Positions 47,217 through 58,030 of a stretch of 64,000 nucleotides of DNA are shown here, piece by piece. A program made the position numbers and the translations under genes. The DNA comes from Owenia fusiformis (lineage: Eukaryota > Annelida > Polychaeta > Sabellida > Oweniidae): assembly GCA_903813345.2 (NCBI GenBank), contig CAIIXF020000012.1:17617520-17681519 (forward strand), written 5' to 3'. The notes beneath the pieces are model-generated. The model worked only from the letters and a program-made list of their open reading frames with translations, did no database searches and was not told the DNA's origin. The stretch's first letter is position 1. The number at the start of each line of letters is the position of its first letter.

Positions 47217-48058
47217 ATCCTTTATGGACACCAGCTAATACAGAAATACCTAATATATGTGTCAAGTATCGTCAATAATAATCATATCAAACAAGTGTAA
47301 AATACAATATATGAATCAGTCATCCTTTATGGATTGGCTCATAGGAATGATAATCATACGTATTTGAAGCTAAAGTCAATTGACATCCTAAGTTGGAGTA
47401 TGTTACCTGACGAAGTAATTATAATTATTAATATAAGCATGTAAATAAACTAGGTAATTGTCACCCTTTATGGATGAGCATACATAAACAAAGTATTTGT
47501 CATCCTTTATGGATGAACATTAATGGACTAAGTATTTATCATCCTTTATGGATGAGCATACATGAACAAAGTATTTGTCATCATTTATGGATGAGCATAA
47601 ATGGAGTAAGTATTTGTCATCCTTTATGGATGAACATAAATGGACTAAGTATTTATCATCCTTTATGGATGAGCATACATGAACAAAGTATTTGTCATCC
47701 TTTGAACATAAATGGACTAAGTATTTGTCATCCTTTATGGATGAACATAAATGGACTAAGTATTTGTCATCCTTTATGGATGAGCATACATGAACAAAGA
47801 ATTGTCATATTTTATGGATGTGCATAAATCGACTAAGTATTTGTCATCCTTTATGGATGAGCATTATTGGACTAAGTATTTGTCATCCTTTATGGATGAA
47901 CATAAATGGACTAAGTATTTGTCATCCTTTATGGATGAGCATAAATGGACTAAGTATTTATCATCCACGATGGATGAGCATAAATGATCTAAGTATTTGT
48001 CATCCCTAATGGATGAGCATACGTGAACTAAGTATTTGTCATCCTTAATGGACTAAGT
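47217..48058. repeat. 39-bp minisatellite, about 15 copies plus eroded upstream copies
   Basis: The unit is GTCATCCTTTATGGATGAAC followed by ATAAATGGACTAAGTATTT (39 bp). Clear copies run from about 47460 to 48058; eroded ones occur near 47217 and 47318. Two sub-types alternate, GAACATAAATGGACTAAG and GAGCATACATGAACAAAG. Because 39 is divisible by three, 13-residue peptide repeats (for example MDEHKWTKYLSSF) stay open in more than one frame, explaining the 60-117-codon frames. The overlapping open frames, lack of a leader and frame-breaking variants argue against a protein. Confidence 0.93.
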
Positions 48059-48089
48059 AAAATAAGCAGTTACATCACAGTTTTTCTAA

Positions 48090-48550
48090 AAAGTATGAAG
48101 TTTTCTCAATAGGTGGCCAACAAAAATGGTGCAGTAATTTACCCAATAGATGGCTAATAAAAATGGCGGAAATAAAAATTTTACCAAATTTACTTTGCAA
48201 ACGGACTACTAATAAAAATGGCGGGAACTTGAAATGATTCCATATTTCACCCAATAGATGGCTAATCAAAATGGCGGGAATAGAAATTGTGCCAAATGTA
48301 TCGGACATGAGTAAATCCTATATGGCATATGATATATAATTGATGTTTGACCAATCAAATTTCAGCATTTGGTTCAGCCCTTGTCAGAGAAATATGTGAT
48401 TGGTCAAACATGAATAATATATCATATGCCATATAGGATTTACCATTCACCCAAATTTATCTTGCAAAATGACTAATAAAAATGGCGGGAACTTGAAATG
48501 ATCCCATATTTTACCCACTAGATGGCTAATAAAAATTGAAATTGTACCAA
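48090..48550. repeat. Degenerate repeat of AAAATGGCGGGAA units
   Basis: AATAGATGGCTAATAAAAAT followed by GGCGGGAACTTG or GGCGGAAATA recurs about six times at 45-70-bp spacing. The word AAAATGGCGG resembles the YY1 core and occurs near 48165, 48217, 48268 and 48479. A palindromic MITE (48311-48443) splits the array. Confidence 0.7.
48311..48443. mobile_element. 133-bp palindromic MITE
   Basis: GTAAATCCTATATGGCATAT at the left end and its inverse at the right end begin arms of about 45 bp that continue through GATATAT and TGTTTGACCAATCA, with few mismatches. The spacer is about 40 bp. The element lies in the middle of the AAAATGGCGG repeat, which resumes after it. No certain target duplication (ATGA and CATT flanks differ). 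The superfamily is not identified. Confidence 0.85.
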
Positions 48551-48779
48551 AAACCAAAGAAATATAAAATCCCTTTTATTGAGTAACCTTAAAACGTAGT
48601 TTGGGAATATAATTCATACATCCTGTGGAGAATGACAAAATATTGCCCCTAATTGTTCAATAACGAGTACACATAATGAATGAAAGGTTTTCTTTCAAGA
48701 AAGTATGAGCAATTTGATTATCCCAAACGGTGTGAATTCCATTTCCAATGCTAGAGATTCTAAAACACGAGGGTTTTAT

Positions 48780-49225
48780 CCATCAAACTAACCCATAATT
48801 AAGGTACCTCTCCGCCATAAACACTAGGAATTTTATCCACTCACCATTAACTATTTCTCCGTAAAATATTACAATGACGGTTTCTCCCCATTATCCATTG
48901 AAAGAATTCTTCCATAAAAACAAGAGGAGTTTGTCCCATAAGATATGAATGGCTATGTTTATGAAATAAGGTTCACTTCATTCAAATAATGCAAATGATT
49001 TTACCCACCAAATAGAGGTAATTTCTCGCTTAACAGGCAAAGTTTTCCGCCAGAATGTGATCAATTACCCGCCAAAAGGTAGAATTTCTTACCAAAGGGA
49101 TAGCATTTCCTGCAAACATGATAGCACTTCCCGCTAAACAGGTAAAGTTTACTGCAGAATATTCTCCATTACCCGCCAAAAGGGTTGAATTTCCTGCCAA
49201 AAGGATAGATTATACGTATGAATTG
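48780..49225. repeat. Eroded repeat of ACCCGCCAAAAGG words
   Basis: TTACCCGCCAAAAGGTAGAA, TTCCCGCTAAACAGGTAAAG, TTACCCGCCAAAAGGGTTGA and TTCCTGCCAAAAGGATAGAT recur between about 49010 and 49215. More diverged TCTCCGCCATAAACA-type words lie upstream. The period is irregular, roughly 20-60 bp. No gene. Confidence 0.55.
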
Positions 49226-49858
49226 TATAAAAAGTTGAAGTGAAATGACCTCCTATTTATGAGATAGAATTGTAAATATAGGGGAAGTATTCCTACAACG
49301 TGGCATTCCAAAGTTAAAGATATGTGAGTAAAATATCGGCTTCGTAAAAATGAATGTAAATTGAAAATGTAATCTCGAAATACTTGAAATTCTGATGCAA
49401 GTTCCAATTAAAATATGTATGAAGCAATGTATGAAGCAATGTATGAAGCCAAATGAAGTACATGTAAGCAAGTGTGTAAGTATTTACCCAAGTTTCAGCT
49501 GTTAATGTTGAAGTAGCCAAGAGAACACGTCCTTCCCTTGCCACGTCGCAAAAATACTACCCAGAACTATATTGGCACGCTTATGATCACGTGATTTGGA
49601 ATTTCGAACCTTGTGAGATCCAAACGTGACCGGAAGTAGAGCCAAAAATTTGTAAAAACATTAGTTTCAGTAAGTATAATAAAGTAATATATCAACCAGG
49701 TCCCTATGCCATACTGGCGTAATAAAACAAATGCCGGGCTCCTGGTTGCTACAGCAGTATTAGACTTGCGCATCATTAGACTTTATCCTATAGTCTAAAT
49801 TGTTTTCAAAATTTGAAATAAGTATATTCAAAAATTGATAATTTTGTGCAAAAATTCC
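49226..49858. other. Non-coding stretch
   Basis: Four overlapping reverse-strand frames of 65-76 codons (49210-49776) have no motif or splice support. A tiny ATGTATGAAGCA triplication (about 49417-49452) explains part of one. Nothing else is recognised. Confidence 0.35.
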
Positions 49859-50390
49859 CACAGGAGCATTGCAACCCTATCCAAGCAAGGGTCATGTTCC
49901 AGTAGCTCGGCATGACCTTTAGGGTACCTTGGCTTGGCTTCTAGTAGGAGGGTCATCTTGGCTCGGCTTCTAGTAGGAGGGTCATCTTGGCTTTGCTTCT
50001 AGTAGCTGGGTCATCTTGGCTTGGCTTCTAGTAGCTGGGTCATCTTGGCTTGGCTTCTAGTAGGTGGGTCATCTTGGCTTGGCTTCTAGAAGGTGGGTCA
50101 ACTTGGCTTGGCTTCTAGTAGGTGTTCATCTTTGATTGGCTTCTAGTAGCTGGGTCATCTTGGCTTGGCTTCTAGTAGGTGGGTCATCTTGGCTTGGCTT
50201 CTAATAGTTGCGTTATCTTGGCTTGTCTTCTAGTAGGTGGGTCATCTTGGCATGGCTTCCTAAAGGTGGCTTAGGTTCCATTTGTGGCTCATCTTCCAGC
50301 AGGTGACTCATCGTTCAGCAGGTGAATCATCGTTCAGCAGGTGACTCATCGTTCAGCAGAGGACAGCTTGGTATTCTGTTTGTGGCTCAG
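49859..50390. repeat. 29-bp minisatellite (cassette 2)
   Basis: GGGTCATCTTGGCTTGGCTT followed by CTAGTAGGT repeats about twelve times (about 49940-50265) at 29 bp with small variants, then passes into TCATCGTTCAGCAGGTGAC words at about 20 bp. The left flank (GGAGCATTGCAACCCTATCC ... GTCATGTTCCAGTAGCT) and right flank are paralogous to cassette 1 at 41.65 kb, although the unit lengths now differ. Confidence 0.9.
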
Positions 50391-50472
50391 ATTGTAATGG
50401 GCTGTTAATCTCCAAGCTAAAGGTAAATCTGAAAGCGATACTGTACATTAGGAAATGAAACACAGTACTTAC

Positions 50473-50661
50473 TTGAAAGGGATACTAGAGACCTCTCCTG
50501 TCCTGGACAATGCTACTTCAGACACATAAAGACATCACCAGAAGTAGTAATAACAATATGATATGTTGTTACAATTGCTGTAGACAGATGGTGCTGATTG
50601 CGGTTCTTCTCAGACTCTTCTAGGACAAGACAGTTTTTCATCGGCAGGGTAAGGAGTGCAC
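50473..50661 (-). pseudogene. Paralogue of the 42.6-kb exon, frame-broken
   Basis: A 189-bp segment between the same acceptor (GTATGTACTTTCAG|G) and donor (CAA|GTAAGTAC) as its 192-bp partner. A 2-bp deletion near its start puts the first residues in another frame. After that, EESEKNRNQHHLSTAIVTT and YHIVITTSGDV align with the partner's VSERNQSLHHPSTAFVPT and YHTVITTIGDV. The downstream VALSRTGEVSSIPF matches VALSKTGEVSRIIV after a further frame change. Protein-level similarity with conserved splice sites suggests former coding function. Confidence 0.5.
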
Positions 50662-50812
50662 CTGAAAGTACATACGCAATAGTAAAAAATCAGCAATGAT
50701 AGTATTTTTCAATCTTTGAATTGTAGTTACAAGGCCTCATTTTTAAGACACTTCCATAACAGGTGGTGGAGGGACTGTCTGAACAGAATTATCTTGTATT
50801 TCTAAACAGATA

Positions 50813-52024
50813 TACAAGGTGTTACATAACGAAGGCTATAAGTCAAAAATCTCCAGATGTCAGATGTAATATAAAATTCAAATGCAACCCATTTGTCACT
50901 TTTACACTGTATTGAAACCTCTTGGTCTAACATGAAATAGGAATTCCTATATGATATATACATAACAAGTCTCAAGTCACCATAAAGCATACGCCACAAT
51001 TTTGATTTGTCAAATTTAAACCTCTTTAACGAAAATGAGTTACCAAAAGGCATGGGTGAAAATTATCACTCTTTAATTGGTCAGACAAATTGAAGTCAGA
51101 ATGTGGCAATGCACCACTCACAAACTTACATTCGGTGGGGAAATCAAAAAACGATACTATAAACAAAGTCAAGTATATATTAACTAAAGCGTTTTTGAGT
51201 TAAAAGTCTTCTCTGAAAAAGTTTCAAGAGCGATTGATAAGTACTAAAAGAGCAAGCTATCTTGATTAATTTAACACTGAACAAGTTTAAATCCTTAAAT
51301 GGTTGCATGACTGCCCAGGACAGATTTAATGAACTCATGTGAAATATGAGTTGCGCCAAATTCTCAGTGGTGTGAAATGTCATTTCTTTATCTAACACCA
51401 GCAAAATGGTCATTTTCGACACGTGTGGTGACAACAGGATGGATGACACTCCTCACGAGTGAAGGGCTGTGGCAGAACTCTTTGGAAATTTAATCCGAGC
51501 AGATTGGCCCCCAAGTTCACCCAACTTAACCCCCTTTGGATTTCTTCCTGTGGGGCCACCTGAAAACCAGGATCTTTACAACATTCCCAACTGATCTGGA
51601 TGAAGCTAGAGAGTAATTGATGAAGTCATTGTGGTACGACAATAAAAGGAGCATCAGTGCTTGTAGGGACATGTTTAGGTAAGCACATGTTTGCGTAGAC
51701 ACAACGGGCGTGTTGCGAAGTACAGATAGGAACATTGCAGAATTAATCAGTAAAAAGAATCATGAATAAAATTAATTGTCAAGGGAATGCTTTCTCCTTG
51801 TCCTCTGTTCTTTTTAACCACTGAGAAGTTGGCACAAGTCATATTTTCCACGAGTCAATGAAATCTTTGCTGTGTTGTCAACCATGGAATGATTTTAAAT
51901 CCTCTGGTGAAAAATTAATTGAGAAAGCTTGCTCTTTAAGTATTCAATTATATTTTAAGGAACATGCCAAAATTATGAAAAAATTGACAATTGAGTACTT
52001 GTAACATTTTTTAGACACTCTGTA
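50813..52024 (+). mobile_element. Degenerate mariner-type transposon
   Basis: The left end TACAAGGTGTTACATAACG and the right end, whose inverse is TACAGAGTGTCTAAAAAATG, form short inverted termini. TA flanks both (50811-50812 and 52025-52026). The length of about 1.2 kb is right for a mariner-type element, and the decayed transposase lies between. A separate fragment of the same left terminus sits at 53221-53284. Confidence 0.75.
51427..51725 (+). pseudogene. Mariner-type transposase remnant
   Basis: In shifting plus-strand frames the sequence reads QQDG, then TPHE-stop-RAVAELF, then DWPPSSPNLTPF, then DFFLWGHLKTRIFTTFPTD, then SACRDMFR-stop-AHVCVDTTG. This is the C-terminal DDE region of mariner-type (IS630/Tc1-mariner) transposases, where WPxxSPDLxPxDFFLWG surrounds a catalytic aspartate. 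Asn replaces the usual Asp in SPNL, and there are at least two stops and two frameshifts, so it is dead. The N-terminal DNA-binding half upstream (50850-51420) is not recognisable. Confidence 0.85.
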
Positions 52025-52299
52025 TATATGCTCAACTTAAAAACCCAATGTTGATTGTCTAAAAGGTTAAAAAGAAGAATATATCATGTTTTAAATATTA
52101 TTGTACCTTTGGTTTCTACGAGAACTAAGATTTTGAAATGCACTTTTCTCTGAACCATTTTCATACATGAATGAGTTCATTTCTCCCTGATTTATGTACA
52201 AATTTTTTGGAAAAAAAAAACATTTGAAGATGAATGTTATGCATTGTTGTGAATTTTCGCTTATTAGAAAATATGTGTGACGTCTAAAATTTTAAACTA

Positions 52300-53640
52300 G
52301 ACAACAGCAACGCCAAAACGTATCAAATCTCATCGAACAGCCTTGGCTGGCATTTTTACAAAGTATATAGCCAAAATGGCCGCCTTCTACCAAAAGTGTC
52401 ATTAGACAGTGTGCCATGCTTAAAGGGTTCCGATAAGCATCCCATATAAAAACAATATGGCGGCTCCAGGCGAATCAACTGGATCAGTCCATTTTTAAGA
52501 AATAAGGGGAGTTCTGTAAAATCCAGTTTATTGAGATTGTCTTTAAGATAAAGTAATCCGTTTATAATGATTTTGAAAACGTTATCCATGGAGCGATTGC
52601 ATTCAAACAGTACATGTACAACAGCCAATATAAATCCTTGTATTAGAACTGCTTTGTTTCATTTGTAGGATATTTCATATGCCGAGCTGTGTGCTATTAC
52701 GTTATGGGGAAATTTAGATGCCAATTTTTCCTTATTATACACAAATAGAAGATCCTGAAACTTCACCCATAAATTTGGAATTGATTTGTCAAAATAAAAA
52801 TCACCCTTTTATAAATGTGTGACGATCTATAATATACTTATGCTATATAACAGTTAGAGGTGTTGACACAACGACATCGAACCTGTAAACCCTTGAGTAT
52901 TATTCCGGGATCGGGCCTTTTATACTAAACGGTGAGCAACACCAGAAACGAGCGTTCGATTTGCTAAACGATATGCGTCACCCTTTAAAGTAGTCACATA
53001 CCAAATATGACCAAAATCACTCCTTTACTTTTCCAGTTTTGTTAAAATGGTACCGGTGGCTATTATGAAAAATGAACGCCTTCTACCAAAAAGTGTCAAG
53101 AGACAGTGTGCCATGTTTATAGTATTCACATACAAAATCGCTCATCTACTTTTCCAGCTATAGTAAAATATGTTAAAATGGCGGCCATTTTTCATAATTG
53201 CCGCCTTCTACCAAAAGTGTCATATACAAGGTGTTATATAACGAAGGCTATAAGTCAAAAATCTCCAGATATCAGATGTAATAGTTTGCCATGCTTATAG
53301 TATTCACATACCAAATATGAACAAAATCGCTCTACTACTTTTGAGTTACAGCAAAAGTCGTAAAATAACTAGTATGGTCGCCATTTTTCAAGATGGCTGC
53401 CATGTGCTTCTTTAATATCTACATTTCTAGCTTTATTAATGACCTATATAATTTTTTTTTTACATTTAAAACGTATTGCTATTATAGTTTTACATATTGC
53501 ACCTAAATTACTGTAAAATCGGCACTAAAATGGCCACCATTTTTTATTAAGCGGCCAATTTAAAAATCGGCTTTCGAGCAGAACTTCTACCCCCATAGGG
53601 TATATGTGTACAAAGTATGAACAAAATCGGGCCAATTGTA
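52300..53640. repeat. Degenerate repeat with AAAATGGCGGCCATTTTT words
   Basis: The block CCGCCTTCTACCAAAAGTGT followed by AGACAGTGTGCCATGCTTA occurs near 52380, 53075 and 53205. CAAATATGACCAAAATCGCT-type and AAAATGGCGGCCATTTTTCA-type blocks recur with them. The period is irregular (several hundred bp). The repeat ends near GAACGGACGGACGGAGG (about 53652), a motif common at the ends of invertebrate repeat families. Open frames within are not genes. Confidence 0.6.
53221..53284. mobile_element. Isolated left-end fragment of the 50.8-kb mariner-type element
   Basis: Over about 62 bp, ATACAAGGTGTTATATAACG, AAGGCTATAAGTCAAAAATC and TCCAGATATCAGATGTAAT match 50812-50873 with three or so changes. 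It replaces the AGACAGTG word present at this point in the two sister repeats (52405 and 53100), after which GCCATGCTTATAG continues normally. Confidence 0.8.
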
Positions 53641-53979
53641 TTTTAGTTATTGTCCGAACGGACGGACGGAGGCATTCCCTATATCCCTCCGAACTTCGTT
53701 CGATAGGATAATAAATTCTCAATTTTTCGAACAAAAAGTCCTTCAAAATCCATTCTAGAAATTATATGGGGGCTTTAACAAAAACTGCTAAAATTTCCTA
53801 AGAAACCATGCCCATCTCATTATTTTCTGTCACCTTTGTCATTCATCTAAATATTTTAGAAATCATAATGTTGAAAATGTCATCAAAATGGACTATTCTC
53901 TCATTGGCTTTAATTACGCGGGAAATTTGTCATTTTAAAACACTGCTTCTCAATTGGTTAACGTTAATCTGATTACAAT

Positions 53980-55330
53980 TTGTTTGAGAAATTTTCATTC
54001 ATTAGTACTTTTCACTGGCTTTCCACGAAGAAACTTGGTCAAGACGTGAGAGAATGGCTTTTCATTCTCGCATATATCCTCGTTAAATATTTTAATCAAT
54101 TTGGATTTAGAGAAAAGAAGTCAACTTTTATGGCTGTTCTAAATTTTGTTGAAAAAATAAGAAAATCTATTGATCTCGGAGAATACTCAATTGGCCTATT
54201 TTTAGATTTTTCCAAGGCATTTGACACTATCGACCATGAAATTCTTTTTCAAAAATTATATTTTTATGGCATACATGGCGTATCACTTGATTTGGTAAAA
54301 AGTTATTTCAAAAATAGAATTCAAAGAACTTCATACAAAGATGTTATATCTGAGCCAAATACCATTAACTATGGAATTCCTCAAGGCTCCATACTAGGTA
54401 CTCTTTTCTTCATTGTTTACATTAATGACATATACTTATCTCCAAGGTTGTTTTTTGTTCTTTTTGCAGATGACACTAATATATTGATAAATGGCAAAAA
54501 TCTAAATGAACTCAATGATATATTGAACATCGAGCTAAAACATATTGAAGAATGGCTGGTGACTTATAGACTTTCTATAAACATTTCGAAAACCAAATAC
54601 ATCATTTTTACATCAAGACAGAAGCACTATGATCCAAGTAACTTCAAAATATATCTCAATGACAATAAACTGGAACAAGTTTCAAAGATCAGTTTTTGAG
54701 GCATTATAATTGACCAACATTTGACATGGAAAGATCACATATCTTCATTTAATTTGAAAATTTCAAGGACCATAGGTATTTTGTACAAGATTAAGCATAT
54801 TTTAAACATTCAAGGGTTTACAAGTATTTACTACTCTTTGATCTATTCGTATCTAATATATGGTAATCTTGTTTGGGGGGGATGCAAATCCTACATCAAT
54901 AAATCCACTTCACTTGTCCCAGAAAAGGTTTGTACGTCTTGCAACAAATAGTGACTATAGAGCACATTCCTCTCCACTTTTTGAAATGTTAAAACTTATT
55001 ACTATTTTTGACATTAATAAGCAAGCGAAATGTATATTTATGTTCAAATGGAAAAATGACTTAGATAACTATAGAAGTATATACCCTCGTCTCTTTACAA
55101 CAGTTCATGAAAGAAATCCTTATAACACCAGAAATAGAAAGACTTATGATCAACCTAAATTTCGCACAAATTATGGTAAATCATCTATATCCATTTCAAT
55201 ACCCCAGCTTTGGAACAAATTACCAGAAAGACTTAAACAAATAAAAAGCCTCTATTCATTTAAAAGAGAACTAAAAAACTATTTTTGGAAACATACTAAC
55301 TCAATTGATATTTTGCTGTCTCTTTATCAC
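53980..55330 (+). pseudogene. Non-LTR retrotransposon reverse transcriptase, 5'-truncated with two lesions
   Basis: Numbered from 53980, the reverse transcriptase shows NQFGF (39-43), LDFSKAFDTIDHEIL (75-89, motif A), YGIPQGSILG (131-140, motif B), LFADD (161-165, catalytic motif C) and SKTKYIIF (203-210). A TGA at 54697-54699 interrupts it. The frame then continues through LTWKDHI and YSYLIYGNLVWGG. A frameshift in a G run (about 54876-54882) moves the rest to another frame: HLSQKRFVRLATNSDYR ... PQLWNKLPERLKQIKSLYSF, ending near 55330. The first 35 or so residues and the endonuclease are missing. The overall style is jockey/CR1-like. It reads as a fairly young but dead copy. Confidence 0.9.
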
Positions 55331-56270
55331 CCATTGCCCTCATCATGCTTTCTCTCGTGTATGCCTTTTGGATGCTCTTTTGGTTTCTTGGAAGAACGAA
55401 ACTGCTCTCAATATGATTGCTCAGTATATCTGACCCATATGGTAGCATGTCAATCACATACAGTTATGTTGTTTTTGTGTTTTTGTTTTTTTTTGTTTTT
55501 TTTACTAAACCGACTTTTATTTCCTTTAAGCTCTGCTGTACCCCTGATTTTGCCTCTGTTCCAAATAATGTTCAAACTACATTGTAAGTATATTTGCACT
55601 CATTGGTATAATTGTATTAAAGAACACCTTTGACATTATGCCAAAACGTTATCTCATTTGGTCGTATTATGATGTGACAAATCAATACTTTCGTTCAAAT
55701 AGATGAATACATAGGCAGGTCCCCAACTGCATTTAATAGGTATGACAACACACATGTATTATTTTTGCCTAATATTGGGAATACACACTTTTTAAAACGT
55801 CACCCAGTTCATATATTGTATTTTGTGTGTATTTTAAATACTAAATAAACATAAACACTGCCAGGGAGTATGCATGTAGTTAACGGCTTGTTTAATCTGC
55901 CACCCCTACCTAGGTGGAATTCCACCTACCCACCGAAACTATTTCAAGTCTATCTTAATCCAAAAGTAGGTTGCAGGTATGTATTTCACATTACAGTGAT
56001 GTAGTGGAGACCGTGGCAAATGGGACTTTTTTAAGTGTGTGTTCAGTCAGTTAAATGAAACCATATATTCTTTTTTACGTGAATTAGTGATGCACCATTG
56101 CCATTAGGGGCACCAAAGGGCTGTTTGATATTGTACAGAAAAGTCCTTGCACAATATACGACTTAGATTTTAGCTCCTCATCATTTTCGAAATATGAAAT
56201 AAAGATAATTTCTGACATTGACTGACATATTCTTATTAATCAAATTTTGACAGTCAAATAGTTACAATTT
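55331..56270. other. 3' flank of the retrotransposon and unassigned DNA
   Basis: The retroelement tail probably extends to about 55855 (ACTAAATAAACATAAACAC), but no clear tail repeat or target duplication is visible. CACCCCTACCTAGGTGGAAT / CCACCTACCCACC near 55905 is a small imperfect palindrome. No gene. Confidence 0.35.
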
Positions 56271-56279
56271 CATTTAGGC

Positions 56280-57400
56280 AGAGCAATTTTATTTAAGAAA
56301 AATCTAGCAGCCCGTTTTGCCAAATCCCCTTATGGTACGATGGCTTTTTCATATTTTCAAAAATATGATTAAAAGCTAAGAAAAATCCACTTTCCCATTT
56401 TCTTTGTGCCAAATAGGCTATACAAGTTGTTGCCAGGTTAATTACTCAAGGAAAATGTGAATTTCTCGTTTTTCCCGGATCTCCCCTTTTGGTAACATGA
56501 TTTTTTGAAATTAGTGCCAAATCAGCTTTATATAACATAGCCACAGTGATTAATTGCAGGTTCAAAATAGCATATGGTTAATTGTAAAATAAGATACCAA
56601 TAAGTTGGGTAGCACAAAAAAGTCATACTTTACAGGGTGTTTTAGTGTTGTGTCCGTCTTTCAAAGTTAGCAGACTACTCGATCAACATATATGCTAATT
56701 ATCAGTTCAAACTAATAAAGTGATTTCCCTTACAAAATATTGACAATACAATTTGATCTCACGCCTACGTATGAACCCTGTTCTTGGCTTATTTATAGCA
56801 TGGGATGGTAGGTAGGTTTGCAATAATTGTATCAGATAGTTTTACGGGAATTTGAAAAATTTTGGAATTTGTAACAAAATTATTTCAGACAACTACTCTT
56901 TACAGTGACATGGCTTTTGACTATGCAGGACACCTGAAATAATTTGAAAAGCTAGGAAATGGGCCTAAAGTGAATTTCTCGAGACAAAGATGGTGACTGT
57001 TTTGAAAATAGGCAAGCTTTTGAACCAGGAGTCATGGGGGAGTTTTCTGTATTGATGCTGGACAAAAATAACTTGAAACGGGAATCCTATCGACAGAGGT
57101 TTAAAGGACAACGGTACAAAAGTGGATTTTTTGTAAAAAAAATTAATACAACTATTCTTTACAGAAACGTGGTTTTTTACAATGCAGGACACCTGAAATT
57201 ATTTGTAAATCTAGTAAATGGGCCGAAAGTGGATTTCGCGAGAAAAATGGCAACCATTTTGAAAATCACAGGGAGTTATCTGTATTGATGTTGAACAAAA
57301 ATAACTTAAAAGCGGGAATCCTGTTGACAGAGGTTTTAAAACGGGCCAATCGTTGACAGACAGACCGACGCTTGGAATAGCAATAGCTTACCATGTAAGC
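56280..57400. repeat. Eroded tandem repeat of roughly 200-300 bp
   Basis: TGCAGGACACCTGAAATAAT near 56925 and TGCAGGACACCTGAAATTAT near 57183 open similar stretches (AAATGGGCC..AAAGTG.ATTTC.CGAGA, TTTTGAAAAT, GTATTGATG.TG.ACAAAAAT, CAGAGGTTTAAA). Fainter copies lie upstream. The block ends with GACAGACAGACCGACG (about 57356) and AATAGCTTACCATGTAAGCT, an ending I have seen in molluscan repeats. The two frames at 56965-57288 are repeat products. Confidence 0.6.
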
Positions 57401-58030
57401 TAAAAATGTCAAAATTACGTAAAAAACAAAGGGGCCTATTGCTTTTAATATTTTTAATTTATGTGTACTTACTTCTTTCTGCCATTTTGATGCAATCCTC
57501 AGAGTCTAATGTTACTTTTTAAATGTGGACTCCGCCTTCTCCACTTTCCCTACATCTTTTATTTCAAGTGCACTAATGTACCTGGAAAGGAGTTAAGAAT
57601 ATTTTGTTCATAAAATGTAGAAAAATGAGAAAAAGTGATCTACTTTTTAAAGTACAAAATAAGGAAATAATATAAAAACCCTGTTTCCTTACGATCACCT
57701 TCGCCCTTGCAATGCAACCTTGCTATTTACCTGTTGTCCGAAAATTATTGGAATATTTCGACTTAATAACTTTTTTCTTCTGAAAATATCACATTTGGCT
57801 ATTTGGTTTAATTGTTTGCAAAATGGCCATTCAATAATAAGAATGAAAATAATGGCACAGTAGTCTCTAGATTTCATATATTTTAGGTTCAACTACTTGC
57901 CTTTGATTGAAGCATTGTAACATTGTAGTACTGCACTTTCAGAAAAATCAATTTGAGGAAATTAAGTTGACAATAAAAATATCGTATGATAGATTACAAC
58001 TGGAGGCAAAACTTATTGGGTTTCCTGAAG

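Noticed and set aside
47474-48009. 117-codon frame of 13-residue repeats, as a possible repeat protein
   Set aside because: A 39-bp minisatellite stays open in several frames at once; there is no leader, splice site or consistent frame.
51180-51735. Reverse-strand 69-90-codon frames over the transposase remnant
   Set aside because: The plus strand carries recognisable transposase motifs; the reverse frames are shadows.
53649-53712. (GGAC)n stretch as a regulatory element
   Set aside because: Such runs commonly end repeat families in marine invertebrates; nothing else supports regulation.
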